This document shows, one piece after another, positions 42,583 through 51,582 of a stretch of 64,000 nt of DNA. Origin of the DNA: Cryomorphaceae bacterium (GTDB lineage Bacteria; Bacteroidota; Bacteroidia; Flavobacteriales; Schleiferiaceae); NCBI GenBank assembly GCA_024639785.1, contig JAHEGI010000002.1:93803-157802 (forward strand), written 5' to 3'. Under the pieces are notes generated by a model, which worked only from the letters and a program-made list of their open reading frames with translations, was not told where the DNA came from and ran no database searches. Position numbers and translations under genes: made by a program. Numbering within the stretch: the first letter of the stretch is position 1; every line of letters starts with the position of its first letter.

Positions 42583-43287
42583 ATGATAAGCGCATTGGAA
42601 TTGGGCAATAGCCGAAGCAAGTTGACTCGATTCGACATGAATGGGGTTCCGATGGGTGAAACACGCTACTTCGATGCGGGAGACATGCAATGGCAAAGGG
42701 AAATTCCCTCGAACGATGTGCTGCGCATCGGAAACACCTCAGGCGTAACCTTGTCTGCCCCGTGGGCTGAGCAGGTGGTGACTTTGAGCCATCCATGGCC
42801 CTTTGATTTTGACTGTTCTCCCGACCTAGGCATTGATCGATGCCTGGCCATGCTTGGCGCAAGGCAAAAACAGCCTCAAGGGCCCCTAGCCGTTATTTCA
42901 TGTGGAACCTGTTTGACGGGTACCCTGCTAACTGATCAAAACGTCTTGCTTGGGGGACCAATATCTCCCGGGTGGTCCACGCGCCTTGAATCCATGGCTG
43001 ATTATGCCCCAGCCTTACCCAGATTAAGTGCCGTGGCTCAGCGGCTTTCCAGCATGGGTAGCCGGACTACCAAGGACAGCATGTTGCAGGGTTCCTACGA
43101 AGGAATGTTGGCCGAAATCCAACGGATCATCCATCTGTGGACTCAAGAATACCCCAATCTGACGATATTTTTAACCGGAGGGGATGGCCCGGCTTTTGCT
43201 AAACCATTGGAAAGCGGCATCTTTGCGGCTTCAAATTTGGAGGCCCTCGGGCTATTTGCCCAGTACAGCTATGAACAAAATCAATAG
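42583..43287 (+). CDS. coaX: type III pantothenate kinase-like protein with altered active site
   Basis: A 234-residue member of the CoaX family, which phosphorylates pantothenate in coenzyme A synthesis. Family landmarks are ELGNSRSKL (6-14; normally DxGNTxxK, here Glu6), SPDLGIDRCLAMLGA (79-93), SCGTCLTGT (106-114; normally DAGT, here Ser106) and GGPISPGW (124-131). The usual catalytic Asp of the DAGT motif is therefore replaced. The protein may be an inactive or changed enzyme. The start ATG follows a -7 box; the longer frame overlaps the preceding gene. It heads the conserved coaX-OMP-TPR-lptC group. Confidence 0.8.
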   Translation: MISALELGNSRSKLTRFDMNGVPMGETRYFDAGDMQWQREIPSNDVLRIGNTSGVTLSAPWAEQVVTLSHPWPFDFDCSPDLGIDRCLAMLGARQKQPQGPLAVISCGTCLTGTLLTDQNVLLGGPISPGWSTRLESMADYAPALPRLSAVAQRLSSMGSRTTKDSMLQGSYEGMLAEIQRIIHLWTQEYPNLTIFLTGGDGPAFAKPLESGIFAASNLEALGLFAQYSYEQNQ

Positions 43288-44626
43288 AGTCCTCGCCTTA
43301 ATCCTCCTCTGCTCTGGGGCCTACACTACGTATGCTCAAAGCGGCGGCGTGAGTCCATACTCTTTCTATGGTCATGGATTAGCGCAACCCAATGCGTTTG
43401 CCTTCCACCAATTGCTTGGCGGCACGCAAGCGGCGGCTCAATCCAATTTATACGTCAATCCAGCTCAACCGGCTAGCTATGCCCATATCCGCTACACTAC
43501 GTTGGATCTGGGCGGTACGTATCAGGGCATTCACCAAGAAACCCAATCAGCGGGTCTGTGGAATACGACCGGTGGATTTCGCAACATGGGCGTGGCCTTT
43601 CCGCTCAAAAAATGGATGGGCTTCTCCGCAGGCATCATGCCATATTCCTTGGCTGGATATGACATGTTAACGAATGGGACGGATGTGGATTTTGGGGATT
43701 ACACTCGTCAATACAAAGGCAAAGGAGGCTATAACAAAGCGCATTTTGGGATTGGATTAACCGCGCTCAAATATCTCTCCTTGGGCTTCAATGCCAATTA
43801 TATTTTTGGTTCATTGGACCAGAATACCAATTTGATTTTTCTTAACAATCAGTATAATTCTGTCCGTTTGAGTGAACGCACACTGGCGAGCGATTGGATG
43901 TGGGATGCTGGAGCGCAGTTGAGAATCCCAACCGGATCCATCCAGACCGTGATAGGCCTTACCATGCGTGATGGAGCATCCATTCAAAGCTCCTTCAGCG
44001 ACGTGAGCTACACGTACATTCAGAACGGTTCAGGGTCAGAGACGCCCTTGGACACGGGAATGGCCGCCTTGAATCAGCCGGGTTACATCTACGTCCCCAG
44101 TCAAATGTCTGTAGGGGTTGAAATCTCCAAGCCAGTCAAAGACCTACCCATCAGTGCATGGACCGTGGGCTTTCAATACCAAGTCACGGATCAGATGGAA
44201 TTGCTGCCTTTTTCGACCGGTACATTGCCTTGGCTTTCTTCCGAACCTTGGACGCCCACGTATGCAGAGAGTGGCCAGCGATATTCCATGTCGGCATCGA
44301 TGATTCCTTCCTTGGCTCTTCCCGGACGCCGTTTGAAGTCCTATGGGGCGGAAGTCGCCTACCGTGCCAGTTTCCAATTCGAAAATACCGGCCTAGTATT
44401 GAACTCCACGCCCATACGTGCATGGCAATGTGGTCTTGGCGTGGGACTTCCTTTGGGCGGTCGAGCTATTATGCCCGGGGATGTTAAATTTGCCACCCTT
44501 CACATAGGAGCCCAAGTGGGGAACTATGGTACGAAGCAAAATAATTTGATCAATGAATTCTATACGCAAGCCGTGGTTGGGGTGACCCTCAATGATCAGT
44601 GGTTTGTTAAATTTAAATACCGTTAA
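43271..44626 (+). CDS. outer-membrane beta-barrel protein, function unknown
   Basis: A 451-residue protein with signal peptide 1-23 (VLALILLCSGAYTTYAQ). The mature part consists of alternating hydrophobic strands and Tyr/Gly-rich turns (NLYVNPAQPASYAHIRYTTLDLGGTYQG, KYLSLGFNANYIFG), ending in VKFKYR, a terminal aromatic-rich strand typical of outer-membrane barrels. It resembles conserved FadL/porin-like proteins beside coaX in Bacteroidota. Its ATG overlaps the coaX stop by 17 bases. Confidence 0.75.
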   Translation: MNKINRVLALILLCSGAYTTYAQSGGVSPYSFYGHGLAQPNAFAFHQLLGGTQAAAQSNLYVNPAQPASYAHIRYTTLDLGGTYQGIHQETQSAGLWNTTGGFRNMGVAFPLKKWMGFSAGIMPYSLAGYDMLTNGTDVDFGDYTRQYKGKGGYNKAHFGIGLTALKYLSLGFNANYIFGSLDQNTNLIFLNNQYNSVRLSERTLASDWMWDAGAQLRIPTGSIQTVIGLTMRDGASIQSSFSDVSYTYIQNGSGSETPLDTGMAALNQPGYIYVPSQMSVGVEISKPVKDLPISAWTVGFQYQVTDQMELLPFSTGTLPWLSSEPWTPTYAESGQRYSMSASMIPSLALPGRRLKSYGAEVAYRASFQFENTGLVLNSTPIRAWQCGLGVGLPLGGRAIMPGDVKFATLHIGAQVGNYGTKQNNLINEFYTQAVVGVTLNDQWFVKFKYR

Positions 44627-44631
44627 TACCT

Positions 44632-46035
44632 ATGAAGCGTTTCCTTCTCGCTTGCATCGCGTTGATTACGTTCAGCGCTCAAGCCCAGCAATGGGGCTCC
44701 AGCGAAACCGACAGTATCCGTTGTTTTGACAATTACAACAACTTTGGTTCCTTGTGCAATAGCAAAGAATACCTTCAGGCCTATGAGCCATGGTTGATGG
44801 TCTATACGACCTGCCCTCAAGCTAGTGAGGTAGTGTACAAGTTTGCACCTAAAATCTTTGATGCCAAGATCAAAGCAGAAGTGGATGCCGCCAAAAAGCA
44901 AGCCTTGATTCTTGACTTGATGAAAATGTATGATGATTGGATCCTCTATTATCCGGGGAACGAAGCCAAGATTCTCGGTCAGAAAGCCAATGATTACTAC
45001 GATTATCATCCGGACGATTCCTACACTGCATTCCAAATGTTTAATGCGGCCTTGTCGGTAAATCCTGGAGATATTCAGCCTTTGTACTTGAATAACTACT
45101 TCAATGCCGCCATTGCTTTGTACAAGGTGGACACCTTGGATTCAGAAGGCTTGCTAAATGCCTATGGTGCAGTGGGGGAGGCCATTGAAATGCAAACCAA
45201 CAATTGGAACCGCGAAATCACCGCTTTGACGGAAAAAGACACCTTAGGAACCATTTCTTCGAGAGAGAAGCGAGTCTTAGACATCGACAAGCGTTTGCTC
45301 GAGCAATCAAATAAGTTGATTGGAAACATCGAGCGTGGCTTAGCTCCATTGTTGACATGTGACCGTTTGGGGCTGATTTACAACCAAGAGAACTTTGAAA
45401 AGCACGCGGACGATGCCTCATGGTTGCGCCGTGCAGAGAAAATGCTTTCTAAGGAGCGCATAGACACGGCCGGCACTTCGGACTGTACGGATAACCCGAT
45501 TTATTACCTCGTAGCCCAGTCCCTGTATGACCTTGAGCCATCTTCACAGGCGGCGCGTTCCATGGGCGTGTTGAGTATCAAAAACGAGAAGTACGAAGAT
45601 GCCATCAAGTACTTCACGGATGCGATTTCTCAAGAGGTTGATCCGATGAGAAAATCTCGCGACTACTTGCGCTTGGCGGCCATTCACTTGAAGTTGGGCA
45701 ATTTGTCTGCAGCCAAAGGGGATTGTGCCAACGCAGTAAGAGCCAACGAGAATTCCGGCGACGCTTACCTCATGTGGGCTAATGTCTACGCTTCAGCAGC
45801 GGGCACATGCGGAAACAACGTCTTCGAAAAGAATGCCGTGTACTGGGCAGCCATCGACAAGGCATCCCGCGCAAAGCAAGTGGATGCGAGTCTCACGGGA
45901 CGTGCAGACAAGCTGATTGCTGCGTTCCGTAAGGGTATTCCGGATAAGTCCATTTCCTTCCAGTTTAACTACAAAGAAGGAGATCGCTATGCCATCGGAT
46001 GTTGGATCAACGAAACGGTAACGGTTCGTTTCTAA
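44632..46035 (+). CDS. secreted TPR-containing protein
   Basis: A 467-residue periplasmic or outer-membrane-associated protein. Signal peptide 1-19 (MKRFLLACIALITFSAQAQ). Helical repeats include EKYEDAIKYFTDAISQEVDPMRKSRDYLRLAAIHLKLGNLSAAKGDCANAV (about 330-385), a TPR pair. A set of Cys residues in the N-terminal part (CFDNYNNFGSLCNSKEYLQAYEPWLMVYTTC) may form disulfides. It lies in the conserved cluster with lptC; a structural partner role is inferred. Its stop overlaps the lptC start (TAATG). Confidence 0.78.
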   Translation: MKRFLLACIALITFSAQAQQWGSSETDSIRCFDNYNNFGSLCNSKEYLQAYEPWLMVYTTCPQASEVVYKFAPKIFDAKIKAEVDAAKKQALILDLMKMYDDWILYYPGNEAKILGQKANDYYDYHPDDSYTAFQMFNAALSVNPGDIQPLYLNNYFNAAIALYKVDTLDSEGLLNAYGAVGEAIEMQTNNWNREITALTEKDTLGTISSREKRVLDIDKRLLEQSNKLIGNIERGLAPLLTCDRLGLIYNQENFEKHADDASWLRRAEKMLSKERIDTAGTSDCTDNPIYYLVAQSLYDLEPSSQAARSMGVLSIKNEKYEDAIKYFTDAISQEVDPMRKSRDYLRLAAIHLKLGNLSAAKGDCANAVRANENSGDAYLMWANVYASAAGTCGNNVFEKNAVYWAAIDKASRAKQVDASLTGRADKLIAAFRKGIPDKSISFQFNYKEGDRYAIGCWINETVTVRF

Positions 46036-46613
46036 TGCGTCATCTGTCGACGTTGCATATAATACTCAAGGGGGCCTTCGCGGCTCCCTTGCTGTTCCTA
46101 TATCCGTCATGTTCGAATGATGAAGTCGCAGTGAGTCAATTGGCGCAGTCCTTCCATGGGGCCATGATTGAGCAGGAAAATGTCCAAATCACATACAGCG
46201 ATTCTGGCATGTCCAAAATCCGCGTCGTGGCGGGCGTACTTGAAGATTTTTCGGAAGAAGACGAACAGCCGCGGCAAGTTTTTCGACGTGGCTTCCGTGT
46301 GAGTATTTTGGCAGCCAATGGCCGAGAATCCGGGTATGTTCAGGCGGAAAAAGCGGTTCGCCGTATGAAGGATCAGGTCTGGGTGCTCACAGGAAACGTT
46401 GAAGTAATCCAAGAGGGAGGCGATGCTTTATATACAGATGCGATGGAATGGGATCGCATGAAACAGGAGTTTCGCAGCGAATCAGAAGTCCGAATCATCG
46501 ATAAAGGGGAAGAAGTTCGAGGAAAAGGCTTCACCGCCAAAGAAGATTTGTCGCAATACACCATCTTTGCAGTGTCGGGTCACTTTGAAGGCGACGACCA
46601 AAACACGGAATGA
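46035..46613 (+). CDS. lptC: LPS export protein LptC (lipoprotein)
   Basis: A 192-residue LptC-family protein that links the LptB2FG transporter to LptA during LPS export. The N-terminal segment ends in the lipobox-like LYPSC, with Cys26 the likely lipidated residue. The core has EDFSEEDEQPRQVFRRGFRVSIL, KAVRRMKDQVWVLTGNVEVI, DALYTDAMEWDRMKQEF and a beta-jellyroll pattern. Start coupled to the preceding stop by TAATG. Confidence 0.82.
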   Translation: MRHLSTLHIILKGAFAAPLLFLYPSCSNDEVAVSQLAQSFHGAMIEQENVQITYSDSGMSKIRVVAGVLEDFSEEDEQPRQVFRRGFRVSILAANGRESGYVQAEKAVRRMKDQVWVLTGNVEVIQEGGDALYTDAMEWDRMKQEFRSESEVRIIDKGEEVRGKGFTAKEDLSQYTIFAVSGHFEGDDQNTE

Positions 46614-46843
46614 AACCAACTGTATACCGCCGCAGCCTCCGCACCGTAGAATGGGTATGGTTGGTCATAGCCCTACTTTCCATGGAGACCATTTACAGTC
46701 AGTGGAATGTGGATAGGAACAAGTCTTACATGTTCATTCTCTTCGCCTTTTTAGGATTGTTCATGTTTGGTCTGCGCCGGAAACAACGGAAGACCATGGA
46801 AGCGCGTTGGAAATCCAACGACGACGCTTCCAAGCAGTCATGA
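46610..46843 (+). CDS. small membrane protein, function unknown
   Basis: A 77-residue protein with two transmembrane helices (about 13-33 and 41-58) and a basic C-terminal tail (LRRKQRKTMEARW). It overlaps lptC by 4 bases (ATGA) and the next gene by 4 bases, so it is part of the LptC-hemolysin cluster. No domain is recognised. Confidence 0.7.
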   Translation: MKPTVYRRSLRTVEWVWLVIALLSMETIYSQWNVDRNKSYMFILFAFLGLFMFGLRRKQRKTMEARWKSNDDASKQS

Positions 46844-48084
46844 GCGAAGGTCTTTCTCTATTGCTTGCATTGGTATGCTCCGCCTTTTTTTCAGGGATGG
46901 AGATTGCCTACTTAAGTGCGAACCGACTCCAAATCGAAATTGAAACAAAGCGCTCTACGCTGATGGGGCGTTGGTTGGCCTACCTCATTGCGCACCCCGG
47001 CCACTTCATCGGAGCGATGCTTATGGGGAACACCTTGGCCCTGGTCCTAGTAGGTCTAAAGACGGCTGCATTGCTTGATCCCTGGCTGCTGCATTATATG
47101 GATACAGGTTGGGCCGTGGCCATTGAAACGTTAGGATCCACTTTGGTCGTTCTCTTTGTCGCAGAATATCTGCCCAAAGCCTTCTTCCGTCACCGTGCCA
47201 ATGATTCCTTGCGCTGGTTTACGGCCCCATTGATGCTCATTTATCTGCTCTTGTGGCCATTGGTCGAAGTATTGACTCGGATCAGCCGAATGTTTCTTCG
47301 TCGGATGGGTCGCGACATCCAATCCGCAAAAGAGCCCGTGGTTTTTGGGCGTGCCGATTTGGATCACTACCTGGAGGAGGGCAGCTCTGCCGAGGAGGTG
47401 GAGCCTGAAATTGAGTTATTCCGAAACGCATTAGACTTTGGCGATACCAAAGTGCGCTCTTGCATGGTTCCAAGAACAGAAATTTGCGCCGTGCCCGCGA
47501 GCATTAGTATGGAGGAACTCCGCGAGCAATTCACGGAAACGGGCTTTTCGAAGTTGGTGGTTTACCGCGAAACGATTGATGACGCCTTCGCCTATGTGCA
47601 TGCCTTTGGTCTGTTTCGACGCCCCAAGCGCTTAGCGTCCATACTGACCCCGCTTTCCTTTGTGCCTGAGACCATGAGCGCCCAAGAGGTGTTTAAAATG
47701 CTCATTCGAGAAAAGCGATCCATGGCTTCCGTCGTGGATGATTTGGGATCCTTGACCGGAATCGTCACCTTGGAGGACGTGGTAGAAGAACTCTTTGGTG
47801 AAATTGATGACGAGCACGATAGCGACATTCGTACCGAGGAGGTCCTATCCAATGGAACATGGAAGCTTGACGCTTCGCTCGAGGTGGATTATTTGAATGA
47901 GACCTATGGGTTTGATTGGCCCGAGGAGGATGCCTACAGCACTTTGGGCGGATTAATTGCAGATCACCTGGGTCATTTGCCAGTGGAAGGCGAGACCTTA
48001 CAACTCGAAAATTGGGTGTTTACCGTTGAAACCATGGACGCTCAGCGCATTGCTTGCGTAATTGTATCCAAAGATCAGGACTAA
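46840..48084 (+). CDS. hemolysin-C/CorC-family protein (CNNM-CBS)
   Basis: A 414-residue inner-membrane protein with CNNM-like transmembrane domain (about 1-190; LVCSAFFSGMEIAYLSANRLQIE), a CBS pair (VRSCMVPRTEICAV; FSKLVVYRETIDDAFAYVHAFGLF; SMASVVDDLGSLTGIVTLEDVVEELFGEIDDEHDSD) and CorC/HlyC C-terminal domain. Relatives act in metal ion or Mg2+ homeostasis. It is a paralogue of gldE but lies outside the gld cluster. The ATG at 46840 overlaps the preceding stop (ATGA). Confidence 0.9.
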   Translation: MSEGLSLLLALVCSAFFSGMEIAYLSANRLQIEIETKRSTLMGRWLAYLIAHPGHFIGAMLMGNTLALVLVGLKTAALLDPWLLHYMDTGWAVAIETLGSTLVVLFVAEYLPKAFFRHRANDSLRWFTAPLMLIYLLLWPLVEVLTRISRMFLRRMGRDIQSAKEPVVFGRADLDHYLEEGSSAEEVEPEIELFRNALDFGDTKVRSCMVPRTEICAVPASISMEELREQFTETGFSKLVVYRETIDDAFAYVHAFGLFRRPKRLASILTPLSFVPETMSAQEVFKMLIREKRSMASVVDDLGSLTGIVTLEDVVEELFGEIDDEHDSDIRTEEVLSNGTWKLDASLEVDYLNETYGFDWPEEDAYSTLGGLIADHLGHLPVEGETLQLENWVFTVETMDAQRIACVIVSKDQD

Positions 48085-48122
48085 AGCCTGCATTTCTTAG
48101 TGGATTAGGGCATTCTGATTTG

Positions 48123-48130
48123 TATATTCG
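48123..48130 (+). promoter_or_regulatory. candidate -7 box of the PpiD-like gene (TAtaTTCG)
   Basis: TATATTCG lies 21 bases before the ATG at 48152. One base off consensus. Confidence 0.35.
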
Positions 48131-48151
48131 CAGCCTTATTTTCTACGCATT

Positions 48152-50233
48152 ATGGGTATGTTTGATCGCCTTCGTCGCCGTTCCGGCCTTGTTATCGTCG
48201 CCATTGGTTTTGCCTTGGGCGCATTCATTTTAGGAGAGTTCTTCACTTCGGGCTCCGTCTTATTTAATGGAGACGCTGATGCAGTGGGCTTCATCAATGG
48301 AGAGAAAGTGTCTTCCATGGACTTCAATCGAGAGATGGAAGATCTCCGTGTGAATAATCCCCAAATGGCAAGCATGGGCACGATGCAATTGTCACAGATG
48401 GTTTGGAACCAGCAATTGCAGAACCGCCTGGTCGGTGACCTGCAAGATGAATTAGGCTTCACCGTGTCTACGGATGAATTATGGGATGCCATCATCAACA
48501 ACCCCAGCATTCAGTCTATGGAGGGTTTCCGCGACCCAAATACAGGTCAGTTCAATGTAGACTTGCTCCGCAATGCCCTGTCTAACCTGCGCGACAACAA
48601 AGAGGCGAGCCAAGAGGCCACAGATCAATATTTGAACTGGGTCAATTTTGAAAGCGATGTGCGCAATGAAGCTTTATCGAACAAGTTTTACACGGCGGTA
48701 AAGCAAGGTCTTCGCACACCGGTTTCTCTGTATCAACACAGCATGGCGCGTCAAACACGCCAGGCAGAAATCGAATGGGCTGGACTCTTGGTTAGCGGAG
48801 TAGAGGATTCACTCGTCGATGTTACCGAAGCGGACTACAAAGCCGTGTATGCGGACAATAAAGAGAGTTTCAAGGTGATCAATGAATTGCGCGACATTTA
48901 TTTCGCCAATTTCCCCATCGAACCCTCCCAAGCGGATCGGGATGCCGTCATCGCTGAGATGAACGCGATGCAGTCTGAATTGGCCGCAAGTACCGACGAT
49001 TCGGCCTATGTGATGGCCAATAGCGATGTTCCTTTTCAGGACAACTACTTCAGCTTAGAGCGTCTGGATGAATCTTTGAAGACGGCCATCGAAGGTCAGC
49101 CTGCTGGCTTTGTTAGCGCTCCAATCGAAATCGGCCCGGGCTATCAGATTGTCAAAGTGATGAATCGTCGCAACATGCCTGATTCTGTTTCTGCGCGTCA
49201 CATCTTGGTGGCCTTTGCAGGAGCCGAGCGCTCTCAGGCAACACGTGATTTTAATGCGGCCAAGACCATTGCGGACTCTTTATTGGCCGGGATCAAGTCG
49301 GGTTCCTTGAATTTCGACGAGGTCGCAACGAGCTTCAATGACGACGTAGTAGCCGGAATGAAGGGTGGCGATTTAGGATGGTTCAAGCAAGGCATGATGG
49401 CCAAGCCATTCGAAGATTATTGTTTCCGTAACGCCACGGGCACGACCGGATTAGTCTTTACCAATTTTGGATACCACATCATCAACGTTACAGGTCAACG
49501 CGGATCGGTTCCTTCCGTGCGTCTAGCACAGGTTTTCCGTCGCGTGAATGTTTCCAAAGAAACGGAGCAAGGAATCTATGCTCAGGCTGCGGAATTTGCG
49601 AAGTCTATTCAATCTGGAGAAGATGCGCAATCTGTGGCTAACCGCTTCAATGTGGCACTTCTTCCTAATAAAAACACTTCAGCGACCGATCAGAACATCG
49701 TTGGTTTGGGCGAGAGCCGTGAAGTGGTTCGTTGGGCTTTTAACGCAGACCGCAGCGTGAATGAGGTAGGGGTGATCAACAACAACTATCAGAGCTATGT
49801 GGTAACTCAGCTGACCGCTGTATATGAGCCAGGCTACAAATCGGTGGCGGAAGTACGCGATGAGTTGCGCATGTTGGCGACCAATCACGCCAAGGTTCGT
49901 TACCTCAAAACGCAGTGGGAGACGCAAAAGCCAGTGGCTCAAAAAGCAACGGTGAGTCTTTCTAGCGTGTTCTTGCCAGGTGCAGGTCGTGAAGCCGGTA
50001 TCGTTGGAATGGCCTTGGGTTCACCCACCGGCTTCAATTCCGACGTCCTTGGTGGTTTGAACGGGGTCTACCAGTTCAAGGTCTTAAACATCATTGAGAA
50101 CCCAGGCATGAATTCCAGCGCAGGGGATGTTGCAGCGCAAAATAACCAACTTCGCCAGCGTGCACAGTCGGGCTTATTCCAGGCGTTGATTGAGGCCGCG
50201 GATGTGCAAGACTATCGCGGAAAGTTCTACTGA
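48152..50233 (+). CDS. PpiD/SurA-type peptidyl-prolyl isomerase, membrane anchored
   Basis: A 693-residue periplasmic folding factor. One N-terminal transmembrane helix (about 12-32, LVIVAIGFALGAFILGEFF) anchors it. A SurA-N-like chaperone region follows (NREMEDLRVNNPQMASM). The parvulin PPIase domain spans about 345-440 (SVSARHILVAFAGAERS to ATGTTGLVFTNFGYHIINV). The C-terminal half is helical. The single-anchor plus parvulin layout matches PpiD. A strong terminator follows. Confidence 0.9.
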   Translation: MGMFDRLRRRSGLVIVAIGFALGAFILGEFFTSGSVLFNGDADAVGFINGEKVSSMDFNREMEDLRVNNPQMASMGTMQLSQMVWNQQLQNRLVGDLQDELGFTVSTDELWDAIINNPSIQSMEGFRDPNTGQFNVDLLRNALSNLRDNKEASQEATDQYLNWVNFESDVRNEALSNKFYTAVKQGLRTPVSLYQHSMARQTRQAEIEWAGLLVSGVEDSLVDVTEADYKAVYADNKESFKVINELRDIYFANFPIEPSQADRDAVIAEMNAMQSELAASTDDSAYVMANSDVPFQDNYFSLERLDESLKTAIEGQPAGFVSAPIEIGPGYQIVKVMNRRNMPDSVSARHILVAFAGAERSQATRDFNAAKTIADSLLAGIKSGSLNFDEVATSFNDDVVAGMKGGDLGWFKQGMMAKPFEDYCFRNATGTTGLVFTNFGYHIINVTGQRGSVPSVRLAQVFRRVNVSKETEQGIYAQAAEFAKSIQSGEDAQSVANRFNVALLPNKNTSATDQNIVGLGESREVVRWAFNADRSVNEVGVINNNYQSYVVTQLTAVYEPGYKSVAEVRDELRMLATNHAKVRYLKTQWETQKPVAQKATVSLSSVFLPGAGREAGIVGMALGSPTGFNSDVLGGLNGVYQFKVLNIIENPGMNSSAGDVAAQNNQLRQRAQSGLFQALIEAADVQDYRGKFY

Positions 50234-50255
50234 ACCGAGAGAAATTTGATATGAA

Positions 50256-50287
50256 AAGGGGCGCCCACCGGGCGCCCCTTTTTTTTC
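50256..50287. terminator. bidirectional rho-independent terminator
   Basis: An 11-bp perfect stem (AAGGGGCGCCC 50256-50266 and GGGCGCCCCTT 50270-50280, 3-base loop) followed by a nine-T run. It lies between the PpiD-like gene and the convergent rodA and can serve the plus strand strongly, with A residues on the other side. Confidence 0.9.
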
Positions 50288-50304
50288 CTATGAAGTAAGC
50301 GGGC

Positions 50305-51582
50305 TTAGAGCGTATTCCAGCGTTGTGAGTCGAGCCGCAGGAAGACAAAGAGCATGAAGGTGAATGCCCAGAGCGAAGAACCACCATAACTAAAGAAGGG
50401 CAGCGGAATACCGATGACGGGAACCAAGCCGAGAGTCATTCCAATGTTCACTAAAAAGTGAATAAGAAGGATGGAAGCAATGCCAAAGCCATAAATGCGA
50501 GAAAAAGCTTCTTTCTGACGTTCTGCCAAATAGAGAATGCGTGCGATGAGGCCCGCGAAGGCCAGGAGCACGGCCAAGGATCCAAGAAAACCCCATTCCT
50601 CTCCAACCGTACAAAAGATGTAATCCGTGGTTTGTGCAGGCACAAAATTCAATCGGGTCTGTGTGCCTTGCAAATAGCCTTTTCCAATAAACCCACCGGA
50701 TCCAATTGCAATGAGTGATTGGGCTGTTTGGTATCCGGCGGCATTGGGCTGTTCGACTTGACCCAAGAGTAATTGAACCCGTAATTTTTGGTGGGGCTGC
50801 ATGACAGAATTGAAAACGGTATTCACGGTGAGAGCCCACCCCATAGCCAAGATGCCAAACCAAATAGCTGGATGTCGGACCACCGTCATGAATTTCAAAC
50901 GCCGTTGCAAGCGATCCAGACCGAGGGCGACTGCGCTAGCCAGGGCGATGAGGATCAACACGGTTTTGGAGGCAAAGGCAAGCGCTAAGACGGAGATGAC
51001 AAGGGCCCCCAGTCCAAGGAAAATGAAGTACCCCGGTAAACCCTCCCGGTAGAAGACAAGCATGAAACCCAAGAATACAATAGCTGAACCGGTATCTGGT
51101 TGAAGCAAGATGAGCCCCATGGGCAAGAAGGCCAACAGGCCAGGGATCCATCGAGATCGCCATTGACGGAGGTCTACCCCCCGTTGGGCGAGCATGCGGG
51201 CGGTGATCAGGGCAGCACCCATTTTGGCAAATTCAGAGGGTTGCAATCCAAAACTTCCAAGTTGAAGCCAACTTTTATTTCCCCCAACTTCCTTTCCCAC
51301 CGCAAGGACAGCTAAAAGCAAGAGCAAGGTGGCAACATAGATTGTGACCGTGAGTGCCTCGTAAATTCGTGCATCACTTAAGAGCACGATGAGAATGATC
51401 AGGGCGGACATACCCATGAAAACAAGTTGTCTGCCCGCCTCATTGTTCCAATCCCATCCGAAGCCTTCGATGACCGGATTGACAGTGGCGTAAATGTTCA
51501 TCCAGCCGAAGATGACCAGGAAGAGGAATAGTCCTACGGCTAATCCATCCAGTTTTCCAAACCATCCGCTTTGCCGTTGCAT
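50305..51582 (-). CDS. rodA: peptidoglycan glycosyltransferase RodA (SEDS)
   Basis: A 425-residue SEDS-family polymerase of the elongasome that builds glycan strands with PBP2. Ten helices; motifs include WLQLGSFGLQPSEFAKMGAALI, LLQPDTGSAIVFLGFMLVFYREG (catalytic Asp region), LIAIGSGGFIGKGYLQGTQT and GIPLPFFSYGGSSL near the C-terminus. The ATG at 51582 overlaps the mrdA stop (TGATG); a TTG one codon upstream is the alternative. Confidence 0.97.
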   Translation of the reverse strand: MQRQSGWFGKLDGLAVGLFLFLVIFGWMNIYATVNPVIEGFGWDWNNEAGRQLVFMGMSALIILIVLLSDARIYEALTVTIYVATLLLLLAVLAVGKEVGGNKSWLQLGSFGLQPSEFAKMGAALITARMLAQRGVDLRQWRSRWIPGLLAFLPMGLILLQPDTGSAIVFLGFMLVFYREGLPGYFIFLGLGALVISVLALAFASKTVLILIALASAVALGLDRLQRRLKFMTVVRHPAIWFGILAMGWALTVNTVFNSVMQPHQKLRVQLLLGQVEQPNAAGYQTAQSLIAIGSGGFIGKGYLQGTQTRLNFVPAQTTDYIFCTVGEEWGFLGSLAVLLAFAGLIARILYLAERQKEAFSRIYGFGIASILLIHFLVNIGMTLGLVPVIGIPLPFFSYGGSSLWAFTFMLFVFLRLDSQRWNTL

